DNA of 64,000 bases from Dactylosporangium sp. AC04546 (GCF_022095675.1 NZ_JAHYSG010000001.1:186001-250000), one strand, 5' to 3'; shown: positions 25,036-34,505, counted from the first letter of the stretch. A program made the numbers and translations. Notes: generated from the sequence alone by a model not told the origin.

Positions 25036-25790
25036 GCACCGACGACTTCGAGGCCTGGCTGGCCGCGCGCGCCGAGGAGGTGGCCGGCCCGGCCGGCCAC
25101 ACCGCCCTGACCGGCACGTACCCGGTCGCCGGGCCGCTCGTCATCGACGGCGTGCCCGGCACCTGGAGCGCCCAGGACGGCCGGCTCACCGTCGCCGTCG
25201 AGCCCGGCGCGCCGCTGACCAAGGACGGCGCGCCGGTGACCGGCACCGCGTTCGTCGAGGGCGACCTCGAGGCGCCCGGCGTGACGATCCGGACGTTCGT
25301 GCGCGAGGACGGGCCGGTGGTGCGCACGTACGAACACGCCGCACCCGGCCGGACGGGGTTCGCCGGCATCGACCGCTACCCGTACGACGAGCGCTTCCGC
25401 GTCCCGGCGACGTTCGAGCCGTTCGCCGTGCCCGAGGCCACCCCGATCCCGTACCAGCGCGACGACGTCCGGCGCGCGCACGTCGTGCCGGGCGAGCTGG
25501 CGTTCACCCTCGGCGGCGCCGAGCACCGCGTCCGGGCGTTCGAGGGCCACGGCGGCCTGTGGTTCGTGTTCGCCGACGCGACGACCGGTGTGAGCACGTA
25601 CCGACCGGGCCGCTTCGTCGAGGCCCCCAGGACACCGGAGGGCTATGTCGTGGACTTCAACCGCGCGTACCTGCCCCCGTGCGCGTTCTCGGACTGGTAC
25701 AACTGCCCGCTCCCACCCCGGGAGAACAGGCTGACGGCCGCGGTCGAGGCAGGCGAGCGGTCGGTGCTGGGCCGTGCCCACGCGGCGTGA
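25032..25790 (+). CDS. DUF1684 protein
   Basis: A 252-residue cytoplasmic protein of the DUF1684 family. The C-terminal hallmark is VVDFNRAYLPPCAFSDWYNC followed by PLPPRENRL, and YPYDERFRVPATFEP lies in the middle. Function is not established for the family. GTG 25032 overlaps the binding-protein stop (GTGA), and the end overlaps the permease start. Its placement inside a peptide-type ABC operon suggests that it acts on the imported ligand, possibly with the Cys of PPCAFSDWYNC. Family call confident, role inferred. Confidence 0.85.
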   Translation: MSTDDFEAWLAARAEEVAGPAGHTALTGTYPVAGPLVIDGVPGTWSAQDGRLTVAVEPGAPLTKDGAPVTGTAFVEGDLEAPGVTIRTFVREDGPVVRTYEHAAPGRTGFAGIDRYPYDERFRVPATFEPFAVPEATPIPYQRDDVRRAHVVPGELAFTLGGAEHRVRAFEGHGGLWFVFADATTGVSTYRPGRFVEAPRTPEGYVVDFNRAYLPPCAFSDWYNCPLPPRENRLTAAVEAGERSVLGRAHAA

Positions 25791-26718
25791 CGCCGGCCGC
25801 CTCGCCCGCCGGGCGGCGATCGCGATCGTGCAGCTGTGGGGCGCCGCCACGCTGTGCTTCGCGACGCTGCACCTGATCCCAGGCGACCCGGTCGACATCA
25901 TCATGGGCAACCAGGCGCTGGTCTCGCCGGAGCTCAAGGCCCAGGTCCGCGCCGAGTACGGGCTCGACGACCCGGTCGCGGTGCAGTACCTGCGGCTGGT
26001 GGCCCACCTCGCCCGCGGCGACCTCGGCACCTCCTACCAGCTGCAGCGGCCGGTGTGGGGCGCCCTGGCCGAGCAGGTGCTGCCCACCGTCCAGCTCGCG
26101 GGGGCGGCGCTGCTGCTCGCGGTCCTGCTGGCGGTGGGCGCGGCGGTGCTGGTCCCCGAGCGCAGCCGCGTCGCCCGGGCGCTGTTCTCCGGGCTGGAGA
26201 TGGTCGCCGTGTCGCTGCCGCAGTACTGGCTGGGCATCCTGCTCATCACGTTCCTGTCGCTGCGCTGGCACCTGTTCCCGGTCATCGAGGCCGGCACCTG
26301 GCGCAGCCTCGTGCTGCCGGCCGTCGCGGTCGCCCTGCCGATCGCCGGCACTCTCGCCCAGGTGCTCCGCGAGGAGCTGGACACCGCGCTCGCCCAGCCG
26401 TTCGTCACCGCGGCCCGGGCCCGCGGCGCCGGCGCGCTGGCCGTGCGGACCGGGCACGCGCTGCGGCACTGCCTGGTCCCGGCGACCACGCTCACCGGCT
26501 GGTTCGTCGGCAGCCTGCTCGGCGGCTCGGTCCTCATCGAGCAGGTCTTCGGCCGGCCGGGGCTCGGCCAGGTCGCGCTGACCGCCGTGACGAACAAGGA
26601 CCTGCCGATGGTGACCGGCGTGGTCATGCTGGCCGCCGCCGTGTTCGTCGCGGTGAACCTGCTCGTCGAGGCCTCCTACCTCGTCATCGACCCGAGGGTG
26701 CGCCGCGATGGGACGTAG
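25774..26718 (+). CDS. Dipeptide-type ABC permease, DppB-like
   Basis: A 314-residue inner-membrane permease with six predicted helices, starting with AIAIVQLWGAATLCFATLHL. The DppB marks HLIPGDPVDIIMG near the N-terminus, ARARGAGALAVRTGHALRH as EAA loop, and LLGGSVLIEQVFGRPGLGQV are all present. GTG 25774 lies 17 bp inside the DUF1684 gene in another frame. It pairs with the DppC-like permease whose start it overlaps. Confidence 0.92.
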   Translation: MPTRRDAGRLARRAAIAIVQLWGAATLCFATLHLIPGDPVDIIMGNQALVSPELKAQVRAEYGLDDPVAVQYLRLVAHLARGDLGTSYQLQRPVWGALAEQVLPTVQLAGAALLLAVLLAVGAAVLVPERSRVARALFSGLEMVAVSLPQYWLGILLITFLSLRWHLFPVIEAGTWRSLVLPAVAVALPIAGTLAQVLREELDTALAQPFVTAARARGAGALAVRTGHALRHCLVPATTLTGWFVGSLLGGSVLIEQVFGRPGLGQVALTAVTNKDLPMVTGVVMLAAAVFVAVNLLVEASYLVIDPRVRRDGT

Positions 26719-27520
26719 GCTCGCCGTCTCGGCCGCGACGCTGGTCATCCTCGCCGTCGTCGTCGCCGCGCTGTGGCCGCAGCTGCTCACCGGCCACGAC
26801 CCGAACGCGACCGACCCGCTCGCGTCGTTCCGCCCGCCGGGCGCCGGGCACTGGTTCGGCACCGACCAGCTCGGCCGGGACCTGTTCGCCCGGGCGATCT
26901 ACGGCGCCCGGCACTCGCTGCGCATCGCCGCCGGCGCGACGCTCGTCGCGCTGCTCGTGGCCGTGCCGGTGAGTGTCCTGGCCGCGCTCGGCGGCCGGTT
27001 CGCCGACAGCGTCATCAGCCGGGTCCTCGACGTGCTGCTGTCGTTTCCGGCGCTGCTGCTGGCCCTCGTCGTGGTCACCATCGCCGGCCGGGGCGAGCTC
27101 AGCCTGCTGCTGGCCATCGGCCTGGCCGACATGCCCGGCTACGCCCGTCTGCTGCGCTCCCGGCTGCTCGTGGTCCGCACCGCCGGCTACGTCGAGGCGG
27201 CCACCGGCCTCGGCGTCGGCCCGTGGACCTCGCTGTGGCGGCACATCCTGCCCAACGCGATCGGGCCGCTGCTGGTGACCGCCACGCTCGGGCTGGGCGT
27301 CGCCGTCATCTTCGCCTCCGGGCTGAGCTTCCTCGGCCTCGGCACCCAGCCGCCGACCCCGGAGTGGGGCGCGATGCTCGCCGAGGGCCGCTCGACGCTC
27401 GCCGTCGCCTGGTGGGCCGGGGTCTTCCCGGGCCTGCTCATCACCGTCACCGCGGTCGCCGTCACCGTCCTCGGCCGCGACCTGCGCAACCGCTTCGGCG
27501 TCGGCTCGGTCCGGCCATGA
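26708..27520 (+). CDS. Dipeptide-type ABC permease, DppC-like
   Basis: A 270-residue permease with an N-terminal signal-anchor helix (AVSAATLVILAVVVAALWP), the DppC hallmark HWFGTDQLGRDLFARAIYGA, the EAA loop TGLGVGPWTSLWRHILPNAI, and LSFLGLGTQPPTPEWGAML. ATG 26708 overlaps the DppB stop. It completes the membrane channel for the SBP_bac_5 importer. Confidence 0.93.
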   Translation: MGRRLAVSAATLVILAVVVAALWPQLLTGHDPNATDPLASFRPPGAGHWFGTDQLGRDLFARAIYGARHSLRIAAGATLVALLVAVPVSVLAALGGRFADSVISRVLDVLLSFPALLLALVVVTIAGRGELSLLLAIGLADMPGYARLLRSRLLVVRTAGYVEAATGLGVGPWTSLWRHILPNAIGPLLVTATLGLGVAVIFASGLSFLGLGTQPPTPEWGAMLAEGRSTLAVAWWAGVFPGLLITVTAVAVTVLGRDLRNRFGVGSVRP

Positions 27521-27540
27521 GCGAACCTGGAGGTACCCCT

Positions 27541-28842
27541 GTGCAGACCGACCGCTACGGGCAATGCGTGTCCACAGTGGACGCGGAGGCCGCCGCGGCC
27601 TACTTCGACGCCGTCGACGCATACCTGGCCCTCGACGACACCGCCGTCGACGGCTTCGCCCAGGCGATCGCGCTCGACCCCGGCCTCGCCGTCGCGCACC
27701 TCGGGCTCGGGCTGAGCCTGGCCTCGGCCGGGCGCGACACCGAGGCCCGGGAGGCGTTTACGGCCGCCGTCCGGCTGCGCCACGACCACCCCGACCGGCT
27801 GGGCCCGCGCGAGGCCCGCCAGATCGACCTCGTCACCGCGCCGCCCGCCAACCTCGCCGCCTACGCCGAGCATCTGGAGGCGCACCCCGGCGACCTCCTC
27901 GTGCTCGGGTTCGCCGCCGGGCTGCTCAGCGGCCGGCGCATCGCCGCGGGCACCGGCCGCGCCGGCGTGCTCGCGCTGGCCGCGCCCTCGACGGCCGCGT
28001 TCCCGGACGACTGGGCCCTGGCCGGGATCTGTGCGCTGGAGCTGGAGGAGGCCTGGCAGTTCGCGGCGGCCGAGGCGGCGGCCGAGCGCTCGCTGCTGGA
28101 CCGGCCCGACAACCGCGCCGCCTGTCACGGGTACGTCCACGTCCTGCACGAGACTGGGCGCATCGCCGCCGTGGAGTCGTTCCTCAACGGCTGGTTCGAC
28201 ACCCGGCACCCGCGCTCGCCGCTGCAGACGCACCTGCGCTGGCATCACGCGCTCGTGGCGCTGGAGAACGACGACGCCGAACTCGGACTGCGGCGCTACC
28301 ACGCCGCCGTCGACCCCCGCGTCTCCACCCGTCGCACCACGCTCGTCGACGCCGCCGCCGTGCTGTGGCGGCTGCGGATCGACGGCCACACCGGCCTGCC
28401 GTGGGGGCCGGTCGCCGGGCTCGCCCGCGCCCAGCTCGCCGCCGCGCGCGGCGCGCTGTTCGACGTGCACGCCGCCCTCGCCCTGGCCGCCGCCGACCGG
28501 GAGGGCCTCGGCACCCTCCGCGCCGCCTGGGCGGCCGAGACCACCCGGCCCAACCGCGACGTCGTCCTCGCCGTCCTCGACGGCATCGCCGCGCACGCCG
28601 ACGGCCGCTACGACGTGGCCGCCGAGCACCTCGGCGGCGTGGTCGCGGCGGTGGCGCTCGTCGGCGGCAGCCGCCTGCAGCAGGACATCGTCGTGGACAC
28701 GCTGTGCGACGCGCTGGCCCGTAGCGGGGGCGCCGCCCGGGCCGCCGACATCCTGGCGGACCGCAAACACCGGCGCCGGTCGCGGCGGGACGCGCGCTGG
28801 ATCGCCGACCTGCGCCGGGACTCCACGGCGGTACCGCGGTGA
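27541..28842 (+). CDS. TPR protein, TTC38-like
   Basis: A 433-residue cytoplasmic helical-repeat protein. The segment NRAACHGYVHVLHETGRIAA, followed by THLRWHHALVALENDDAELG and LRRYHAAVDP, resembles the TTC38 family of TPR-like proteins. GTG 27541 is chosen because GGAGGT at 27529-27534 is 6 nt upstream; an ATG at 27517 overlapping the DppC stop has no such site. The function of TTC38-type proteins in bacteria is unknown. Its position between the permease and the ATPase genes suggests a chaperone or regulatory partner of the importer, or of an enzyme acting on the ligand. Its stop overlaps the ATPase start (GTGA). Confidence 0.78.
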   Translation: MQTDRYGQCVSTVDAEAAAAYFDAVDAYLALDDTAVDGFAQAIALDPGLAVAHLGLGLSLASAGRDTEAREAFTAAVRLRHDHPDRLGPREARQIDLVTAPPANLAAYAEHLEAHPGDLLVLGFAAGLLSGRRIAAGTGRAGVLALAAPSTAAFPDDWALAGICALELEEAWQFAAAEAAAERSLLDRPDNRAACHGYVHVLHETGRIAAVESFLNGWFDTRHPRSPLQTHLRWHHALVALENDDAELGLRRYHAAVDPRVSTRRTTLVDAAAVLWRLRIDGHTGLPWGPVAGLARAQLAAARGALFDVHAALALAAADREGLGTLRAAWAAETTRPNRDVVLAVLDGIAAHADGRYDVAAEHLGGVVAAVALVGGSRLQQDIVVDTLCDALARSGGAARAADILADRKHRRRSRRDARWIADLRRDSTAVPR

Positions 28843-30428
28843 GCCCCGACCCCGTCCTGGCCGCCGACGACCTGCATGTCACGTTCCGCACCGCTCGCGG
28901 TACCGTCGAAGCGGTCCGGGGCATCTCCTTCACCCTCCACAAGGGACAGTGCCTGGCCATCGTCGGCGAGTCCGGCTCGGGCAAGAGCGCCACCGCCCGC
29001 GCGCTGCTCGGCCTGGCCGGGCCGGCCGCCACCGTCACCGCCGCCGCGCTGCGGCTCTCCGGCCAGGACCTGACCACGCTGACCGAACCCCAGTGGCGGC
29101 GGCTGCGCGGCCGAGACATCGGGTTCGTGGCTCAGGACGCGCTCGGCTCGCTCAACCCGCTGCACCGGGTCCGCCGCGACGTCGGCGAGCCGCTGCGCCG
29201 GCACCGCCTGGTCCCGCAGGCGCTCCGCCCCGGCCGGGTGGTCGAGGCGCTCACCGGCGCCGGGGTGCCGGAGGCCGCGGTGCGCGCGCAGCAGTACCCC
29301 CACCAGCTCTCCGGCGGCCTGCGCCAGCGGGCCCTCATCGCCTCCGCCACCATCGCGAACCCGCCTGTCCTCATCGTCGACGAACCGACCACCGCCCTCG
29401 ACGTCACCGTGCAGGCCCAGGTGCTGGCGCTCCTGGAGGAGCGCAAGGCCGGCGGCACCGCGCTGCTCATGATCAGCCACGACCTTGCTGTGGTGGCCCG
29501 GATGGCCGACCAGATCCTGGTGATGCGGGAGGGCGTCGTCGTCGAGTCGGGCCCCCCGGCATCGGTGCTCGGCGCGGCTCGCCATCCGTACACCCGCCGG
29601 CTCCTCGCCGCCGTTCCCACCGGCCGGCCCCGCCGCGACCCGGGCGGGTCCGCCGGACCGGCGCTGCTCGAGGTGCGGGGGGTCAGCAAGCGGTACCGCC
29701 GCCCCGACGGCACCGACCACGCCGCCGTGCGCGACGTCTCGTTCACCGTGACCGCCGGCCGCACCCTCGGCGTCGTCGGTGAGTCCGGCTCCGGCAAGAG
29801 CACCGTGGCTCGCATCGCCCTCGGCCTGCTGCGCCCCGACGAGGGCGACGTCCGGTTCGCCGGAGCCCCCTGGAGCTCGGTGCCGGAGCGGCGCCGCCGC
29901 CCGCAGCGCGGCCGCATCCAGCTCATCCAGCAGGACCCGCTCGGCGCGTTCGACCCCCGCTTCACCGCCGGCCAGGTCATCGCCGAGGCGCTGCGGACGG
30001 AGCGCGACCGGGCAGCCCGGCGCCGGCGCGTCGCCGAACTTCTGGAGACCGTCGGCCTGGCCGCGTCGCTGGCCGAACGCCGCCCGGCCGAGATGTCCGG
30101 CGGCCAGCGGCAGCGCGTCGCGATCGCGCGGGCCCTGGCCACCGGCCCCGAGCTGCTGGTGTGCGACGAGCCGGTGTCCGCCCTGGACGTCTCCATCCAG
30201 GCCCAGATCCTCGAGCTGCTGGCGGGACTGCGGGCGCGGCGCGGCCTGGCGATGCTGTTCATCTCGCACGACCTGGCCGTCATCCGGCAGCTCAGCGACG
30301 AGGTCCTGGTCATGAAGGACGGCGCCGTCGTGGAACGCGGCCCGGCCGAAGACGTCTTCGACCGCCCCGCCGACCACTACACCCGCGAGCTGCTCGCCGC
30401 GGTTCCCACCCTCCCTGAGTACCCCTGA
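28839..30428 (+). CDS. Fused dipeptide-type ABC ATPase (DppD-DppF)
   Basis: A 529-residue protein carrying two complete ABC modules. In the first, Walker A is GESGSGKSATARALLG, the signature LSGGLRQRALIASATI, and Walker B VLIVDEPTTALD. In the second, they are GESGSGKSTVARIALG, MSGGQRQRVAIARALA and LLVCDEPVSALD. Both modules look catalytically complete. It powers the Dpp-like permease pair. GTG 28839 overlaps the TPR gene stop. Last gene of the operon; it converges with a histidine kinase 13 bp away with no obvious hairpin between. Confidence 0.93.
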   Translation: MSPDPVLAADDLHVTFRTARGTVEAVRGISFTLHKGQCLAIVGESGSGKSATARALLGLAGPAATVTAAALRLSGQDLTTLTEPQWRRLRGRDIGFVAQDALGSLNPLHRVRRDVGEPLRRHRLVPQALRPGRVVEALTGAGVPEAAVRAQQYPHQLSGGLRQRALIASATIANPPVLIVDEPTTALDVTVQAQVLALLEERKAGGTALLMISHDLAVVARMADQILVMREGVVVESGPPASVLGAARHPYTRRLLAAVPTGRPRRDPGGSAGPALLEVRGVSKRYRRPDGTDHAAVRDVSFTVTAGRTLGVVGESGSGKSTVARIALGLLRPDEGDVRFAGAPWSSVPERRRRPQRGRIQLIQQDPLGAFDPRFTAGQVIAEALRTERDRAARRRRVAELLETVGLAASLAERRPAEMSGGQRQRVAIARALATGPELLVCDEPVSALDVSIQAQILELLAGLRARRGLAMLFISHDLAVIRQLSDEVLVMKDGAVVERGPAEDVFDRPADHYTRELLAAVPTLPEYP

Positions 30429-30441
30429 GGGCGGCCGGCGT

Positions 30442-32271
30442 TCATGCCTCGTCGATTGGGATCTTGACCACCAGTGCTGTGCCGTGGCTGGCCGGGCTCA
30501 CGACTTCCATGTGGCCGCCGAGGGCCTCGATGCGGTCCTGCAGGCCGATCAGTCCGGATCCCTTGCCGAGGCAGGCCCCGCCGATACCGTCATCCTGTAT
30601 CGAGAGCCGCAGCACCGCGTTCTCCGCCTCGGCGTTGACGTTCACCATGGTCGCCCGGGCGTGCTTGGCGGCGTTGACGAGCGCTTCGGACACGATGTAG
30701 TACACGGCCATCTCGGTATGTTCGGGCAGCCGGCGGCTGACGTTCAGGTTCAGCTCCACCGGAATCGCGCTCCGGCGGGCGAGCGACTTGATCGAGGCGC
30801 CGAGCCCGCCCTTGGACATGATCGCCGGATGGATGCCCCGCGAGACGTCCTGCAGACTCTTGAACACGCCGTTGAGGCCCTGCGCGGTGTGTGACAGCTG
30901 GGCCTTGTACCGGTTCAGCTCGGACGGCATCGACGCCTCGGTCATGCTCAGTTCGAGCCCCAGCGCGACGACCCGTTGCAGGACATCATCGTGCAGATCT
31001 CGTTCGAACTGTCGTCGAGCGTTGTCGGCGGCGGCGACGATGCGGGCGCGAGAAGCGGCGAGCTGCGCGCGATGCTCGACGTTGGCGATCGCGGTGGCGA
31101 TGAGGTCGCTGAAGTCGGCCAGGCATGCTTCGGCGACGGGCGGTATGGCCTCGGCGGTGAACGACATCACCGCGAGCACGCCCCAGAAACGGCCCTGAAC
31201 CATGACGGGAACGCCCACCGCTGAGCGGATGCCCAGCCGGCGTGCGGTCGCCGCGGCCGGGCCCGTGGCGTTGTCGTAGCTGTCGATCCGGTACGGACGC
31301 CTGGTGCGCAGTACCGTCCCGACGACGTTGTCCCCTTCGAGCGGCACGGACGTCGGGACATTCAGCTCGCTGAGACCCGCGAGGCGGGTGACGGTGCCGT
31401 CCGGCTCGTAGCGCATCAGCGCGGTGCGGACCCGGCCGAGGGTCTGGCAGAGCTCATTCGTCATCGTGTCGAACACGTCGGTGAGTGGGGCCCCACGTGC
31501 GACCAGCGTGGCCACGCGCCGCCATGCGGCCTGTTCCTCCGTGAGCATGGTGGACTCTTCGCGGCTCGCCTTCAGCGAGTTGACGATCGTCTCATGGTCA
31601 CGTGCCGCGCACAGCAGCGACTCCAGCGTCGGCACCACCCGTTGCCGCAGGCGTTCGCGCGTCGGTTCGGGGAGGTCCGCCGGAACCAGCAGGGTGCCCA
31701 GGCGCGTCGTACCGTCACGCAGCGGGAACGCGGCCCGCTGCCCGTCCCCGGGAACCACGTCGAGTTCGATCGCCGCGGAGGGCAGCTCGAGGACTTGCGC
31801 GAGCCGCTGTGACGCCGGGCCGAGCGCCGTGCGCAGATCGTCCGCGCACAGCATGCGGTTGGCCAGCTCGTTGGCGAGGGCGGCTTCCTGACGGCGTTCG
31901 GACGCCTCGGCGGCGCGGGAGCGGGCCAGGTCGGCGACGCGGCCGGTCGCCAGTCCGGCCGCGATGAAGATCGCGACGGTCAGCAGGTCCCAGCGCGGGG
32001 TGAATGCGAATGTCCAGGGCGCGACGTGAAAGTAGTTGAAGGCCAGGACGCTGGTGACGGCCGTCAGGACGCTGAGCCAGGGCCTCCACACCATCGAGAC
32101 GGCCAGGATGCCGCAGAGATAGATCACGCCGGTGGCGGCCGTCGGAGAGTCTCCCCGGAGAGGAATCAGCACGAGGGTCTCGGCCGCGATGAACGCCACG
32201 GCGACGACCAGCCCGAGCCAGGGCGGTGGCGGCTTCGGCCTCAGCAGCAACGGAACCAGGTTTGGGGACAC
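30442..32271 (-). CDS. Membrane sensor histidine kinase (DUF4118-GAF-HisKA_3)
   Basis: A 609-residue kinase. A KdpD-like DUF4118 membrane domain of four helices occupies residues 15-110, then come linker coils, a GAF domain (about 255-400: RRVATLVARGAPLTDVFDTM onward), and a HisKA_3 domain with H427 in ERDLHDDVLQRVVALGLEL. A HATPase domain follows with the N-box EALVNAAKHARA, DDGIGG and GSGLIGLQDRIEALGG. It probably phosphorylates a NarL/LuxR-type response regulator, but none is encoded in the window, so it is an orphan. Its GAF-kinase half resembles the end of the 1828-residue kinase at 37952-43438. GTG 32271 start. Confidence 0.9.
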   Translation of the reverse strand: MSPNLVPLLLRPKPPPPWLGLVVAVAFIAAETLVLIPLRGDSPTAATGVIYLCGILAVSMVWRPWLSVLTAVTSVLAFNYFHVAPWTFAFTPRWDLLTVAIFIAAGLATGRVADLARSRAAEASERRQEAALANELANRMLCADDLRTALGPASQRLAQVLELPSAAIELDVVPGDGQRAAFPLRDGTTRLGTLLVPADLPEPTRERLRQRVVPTLESLLCAARDHETIVNSLKASREESTMLTEEQAAWRRVATLVARGAPLTDVFDTMTNELCQTLGRVRTALMRYEPDGTVTRLAGLSELNVPTSVPLEGDNVVGTVLRTRRPYRIDSYDNATGPAAATARRLGIRSAVGVPVMVQGRFWGVLAVMSFTAEAIPPVAEACLADFSDLIATAIANVEHRAQLAASRARIVAAADNARRQFERDLHDDVLQRVVALGLELSMTEASMPSELNRYKAQLSHTAQGLNGVFKSLQDVSRGIHPAIMSKGGLGASIKSLARRSAIPVELNLNVSRRLPEHTEMAVYYIVSEALVNAAKHARATMVNVNAEAENAVLRLSIQDDGIGGACLGKGSGLIGLQDRIEALGGHMEVVSPASHGTALVVKIPIDEA

Positions 32272-32439
32272 CGGCGACCGTCTTTCACCTCGCCGTCAAC
32301 ACGCGACACCTGAATGAGTCGCTGGGCGTGCTGACGCACCTTCCTGCATGGGCATTTTACCGCAAAAGGAACGGTCTGCCGGAGGTGGCGGCCCTGCGGC
32401 CGCAGTATGCAGTTCGGCTGCCGGCCTTGGTGGGTCACG

Positions 32440-32976
32440 CTACGCGGGTGCGCCGGTCGCCCCCGAGCTCACCAGCCTGGTCGCCCCCTGCGTGGTGTCC
32501 GCCGACGGCATGAGGCGTGCCAGCGCCGCGCCTGCCGCCGCAGCCAGAGACTGGAGCCGGGTCAGTTCCTCATCGGTGGCCTGGTGTGGCTGGATCCAGT
32601 AGGCGCCGATCGCCCCGAGCGGATTCTCGACGCGCATCGGGACGATGACGAGGCTCTTCACGAACGTCGGTCGGTACGCCTCTTGCGGCACCCGTTCGTC
32701 GAGCTGGATGTCCGGCACGATGGCCGGCTTGCGGTTGAGGATCGACCATCCACTGATGCAGTGCTGTACAGGGAATCGCTGGCCCTTCCACAGTGGGCTC
32801 ACCGCGTCCTCGTCGGCGTAGAAACAGCATCCGTCGTCGAGCAGCACCACGGTGGACCCGTGAGCGTTCGCCAACCGCCTGGCGGTGCTACGGATGATCT
32901 GTTGAGCCTGCTCCACGTCCTGCACCAGGGCCAGGTCGGCCACCGCGGTGTACAGCAGTTCGGACTCATCCATCAT
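32440..32976 (-). CDS. GAF-domain protein
   Basis: A 178-residue stand-alone GAF protein (MMDESELLYTAVADLALVQD, HGSTVVLLDDGCCFYADED, FPVQHCISGWSILNRKPAIV, then AYRPTFVKSLVIVPMR and IGAYWIQPHQATDEE). CIS/GWS with a Cys in the ligand pocket is reminiscent of phytochrome-type or redox-sensing GAF domains. ATG 32976 (or 32973) has AAGGACC upstream; the frame extends to 33111 but runs over a terminator hairpin. It lies just upstream of, and in the same direction as, the orphan histidine kinase and may provide an input to it. Ligand unknown. Confidence 0.75.
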   Translation of the reverse strand: MMDESELLYTAVADLALVQDVEQAQQIIRSTARRLANAHGSTVVLLDDGCCFYADEDAVSPLWKGQRFPVQHCISGWSILNRKPAIVPDIQLDERVPQEAYRPTFVKSLVIVPMRVENPLGAIGAYWIQPHQATDEELTRLQSLAAAAGAALARLMPSADTTQGATRLVSSGATGAPA

Positions 32977-33042
32977 TGATGGTCCTTCCCAACGCGCCCA
33001 ACACGATGTCGCCTTACGGCCAGGCTGTCCCGCTTTTCGCAA

Positions 33043-33073
33043 GCTGCTCTCATCCGGAGCGGATGAGAGCAGC
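33043..33073 (-). terminator. Terminator after the D,D-carboxypeptidase gene
   Basis: Perfect 13-bp arms GCTGCTCTCATCC / GGATGAGAGCAGC with a GGAGC loop, between the carboxypeptidase stop (33121) and the GAF gene start. Confidence 0.8.
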
Positions 33074-33120
33074 CGAATCCTCCGCGCGGGTGAGGCGTGA
33101 GCCGGGCCCACGCTCGGTAC

Positions 33121-34368
33121 TCACCCGTGCGTGATGCGCTCCCACCAGCCCGGTGGTGCGAGCGCGTCGGTGGCCCGCACGGCGGTGGTCGCGGCGATCG
33201 CCGAGGCGGTGAGCTTGAGCGTGCCGGCATCGCTGCCCGCGGCGATGCGGCCCGGCAGGGCGGCGACCGTGTCGATCCGGTACGTCAGGCCGGGCCAGCC
33301 GAGCACGTTCACGTCGCCGGTCGCGGCGAGGGGCGTGCTCCTGCCCGTCGGTCCCCGCAGGGTCGCCACGACCTCGTCGGCGTGCACGACCTTGTACTTG
33401 TGCACCAGGCCGCTGCTGGCCTGGATGAGGCGACGGCTGGCCTCGAAGGCGTCCGCCGTGCTCGGGCCGGGAGCGAGGACGGCACCGATGACCCTGAGCC
33501 GCTGCCCCTCCGAGGTGATCTCGGCCGCGAAGAGCAGGCACCCGCCGGCCTCGTCGGTGAAGCCGGTCTTGATGCCGATGATCCCGTCCTTGCCGAGCTG
33601 TGTGTTGACGTTGTCGACCTGCCCGACCACGGGCAGGGTGGCCTTCGGCATCGCCACGATCTGTGCCAGCACGGGTTCCTGCATCGCCACCCGGCCCAGG
33701 GTGACCTGGTCGGCGGCGGTGCTGACGGTGGTCGGTGAGAGCCCGGACGGGTCGGTGTACCTCGTGTCGGCCATCCCGAGCTGGGCCGCGGCCTGGTTCA
33801 TCTTCGTGACGAACGCGGCGCTGCTGCCGGCGTCCCACCGGGCGAGGATGTGGGCGATGTTGTTGGCCGAGGGCAGGAGCAGGGCCTGGAGGGCCTGTCG
33901 TTCGGTGAGTACCTCGCCGGCGACCACCTGGACCAGCGACTCGCCGGAGGCGAGCTGGGCCGGGTAGGCGGCGGCCTCCTCCGGCGTGACGATCATCGTC
34001 GGGCCGTTCTCGTCGAGGCGCAGGGGATGATCCCGCAGGATGAGGTAGGCGGTCATCACCTTGGCGACGCTGGCGATCGGCACGGGTTTCGACCCGCCGG
34101 AGCTGCCCAGCCGGCCCAGTCCGTCGATCTCGACCGTCGCCTGCCCGGCCTGCGGCCACGGCAACACCGGCGCGACGCCCGGAATCGTGTACGTCTGCGG
34201 CAGCGTCTGCTTGATCTGCGGCGCCGGCACCGCACGGGTGAGTCTGAACGTGACGAACCCGCCGGCCGCGAGCACCACGACCGCTGCGGCCACGGACACC
34301 CACAGCCACAGCCTCCGACGACGAACCGGCGACGGCGCAACCGCCGGCTCCACACTGGTACTGGTCAA
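33121..34368 (-). CDS. D-alanyl-D-alanine carboxypeptidase (peptidase S11)
   Basis: A 415-residue membrane-anchored penicillin-binding protein. One N-terminal helix (LWLWVSVAAAVVVLAAGGFV) leads to an extracytoplasmic S11 domain with the catalytic SVAK (S100-K103), SAN (167-169) and KTG (267-269) motifs in correct spacing. It trims the terminal D-Ala of peptidoglycan pentapeptides. A C-terminal region of about 110 residues may position the enzyme. The start codon is TTG 34368 (MTSTSVEP); a GTG five codons later is an alternative. A perfect 18-bp palindrome lies about 30 bp upstream. Confidence 0.92.
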   Translation of the reverse strand: MTSTSVEPAVAPSPVRRRRLWLWVSVAAAVVVLAAGGFVTFRLTRAVPAPQIKQTLPQTYTIPGVAPVLPWPQAGQATVEIDGLGRLGSSGGSKPVPIASVAKVMTAYLILRDHPLRLDENGPTMIVTPEEAAAYPAQLASGESLVQVVAGEVLTERQALQALLLPSANNIAHILARWDAGSSAAFVTKMNQAAAQLGMADTRYTDPSGLSPTTVSTAADQVTLGRVAMQEPVLAQIVAMPKATLPVVGQVDNVNTQLGKDGIIGIKTGFTDEAGGCLLFAAEITSEGQRLRVIGAVLAPGPSTADAFEASRRLIQASSGLVHKYKVVHADEVVATLRGPTGRSTPLAATGDVNVLGWPGLTYRIDTVAALPGRIAAGSDAGTLKLTASAIAATTAVRATDALAPPGWWERITHG

Positions 34369-34397
34369 CCCGAACCCCCACGGCTGATCGCTCGAAG

Positions 34398-34415
34398 CTC
34401 ATGCCGCGGCATGAG
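34398..34415. promoter_or_regulatory. Perfect 18-bp palindrome upstream of the carboxypeptidase
   Basis: CTCATGCCGCGGCATGAG is self-complementary over all 18 bases, 30-47 bp upstream of the TTG start, in a promoter-proximal position. It is a candidate operator; the cognate regulator is unknown. Confidence 0.5.
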
Positions 34416-34505
34416 CACGGCGATCCGCCGCTACCCAGTGCGACCACCGGCTAACGTCCGAAATGCTCGATCGACTCCAGGCGGCGGGGAAGCTGGCAGC
34501 GACCC

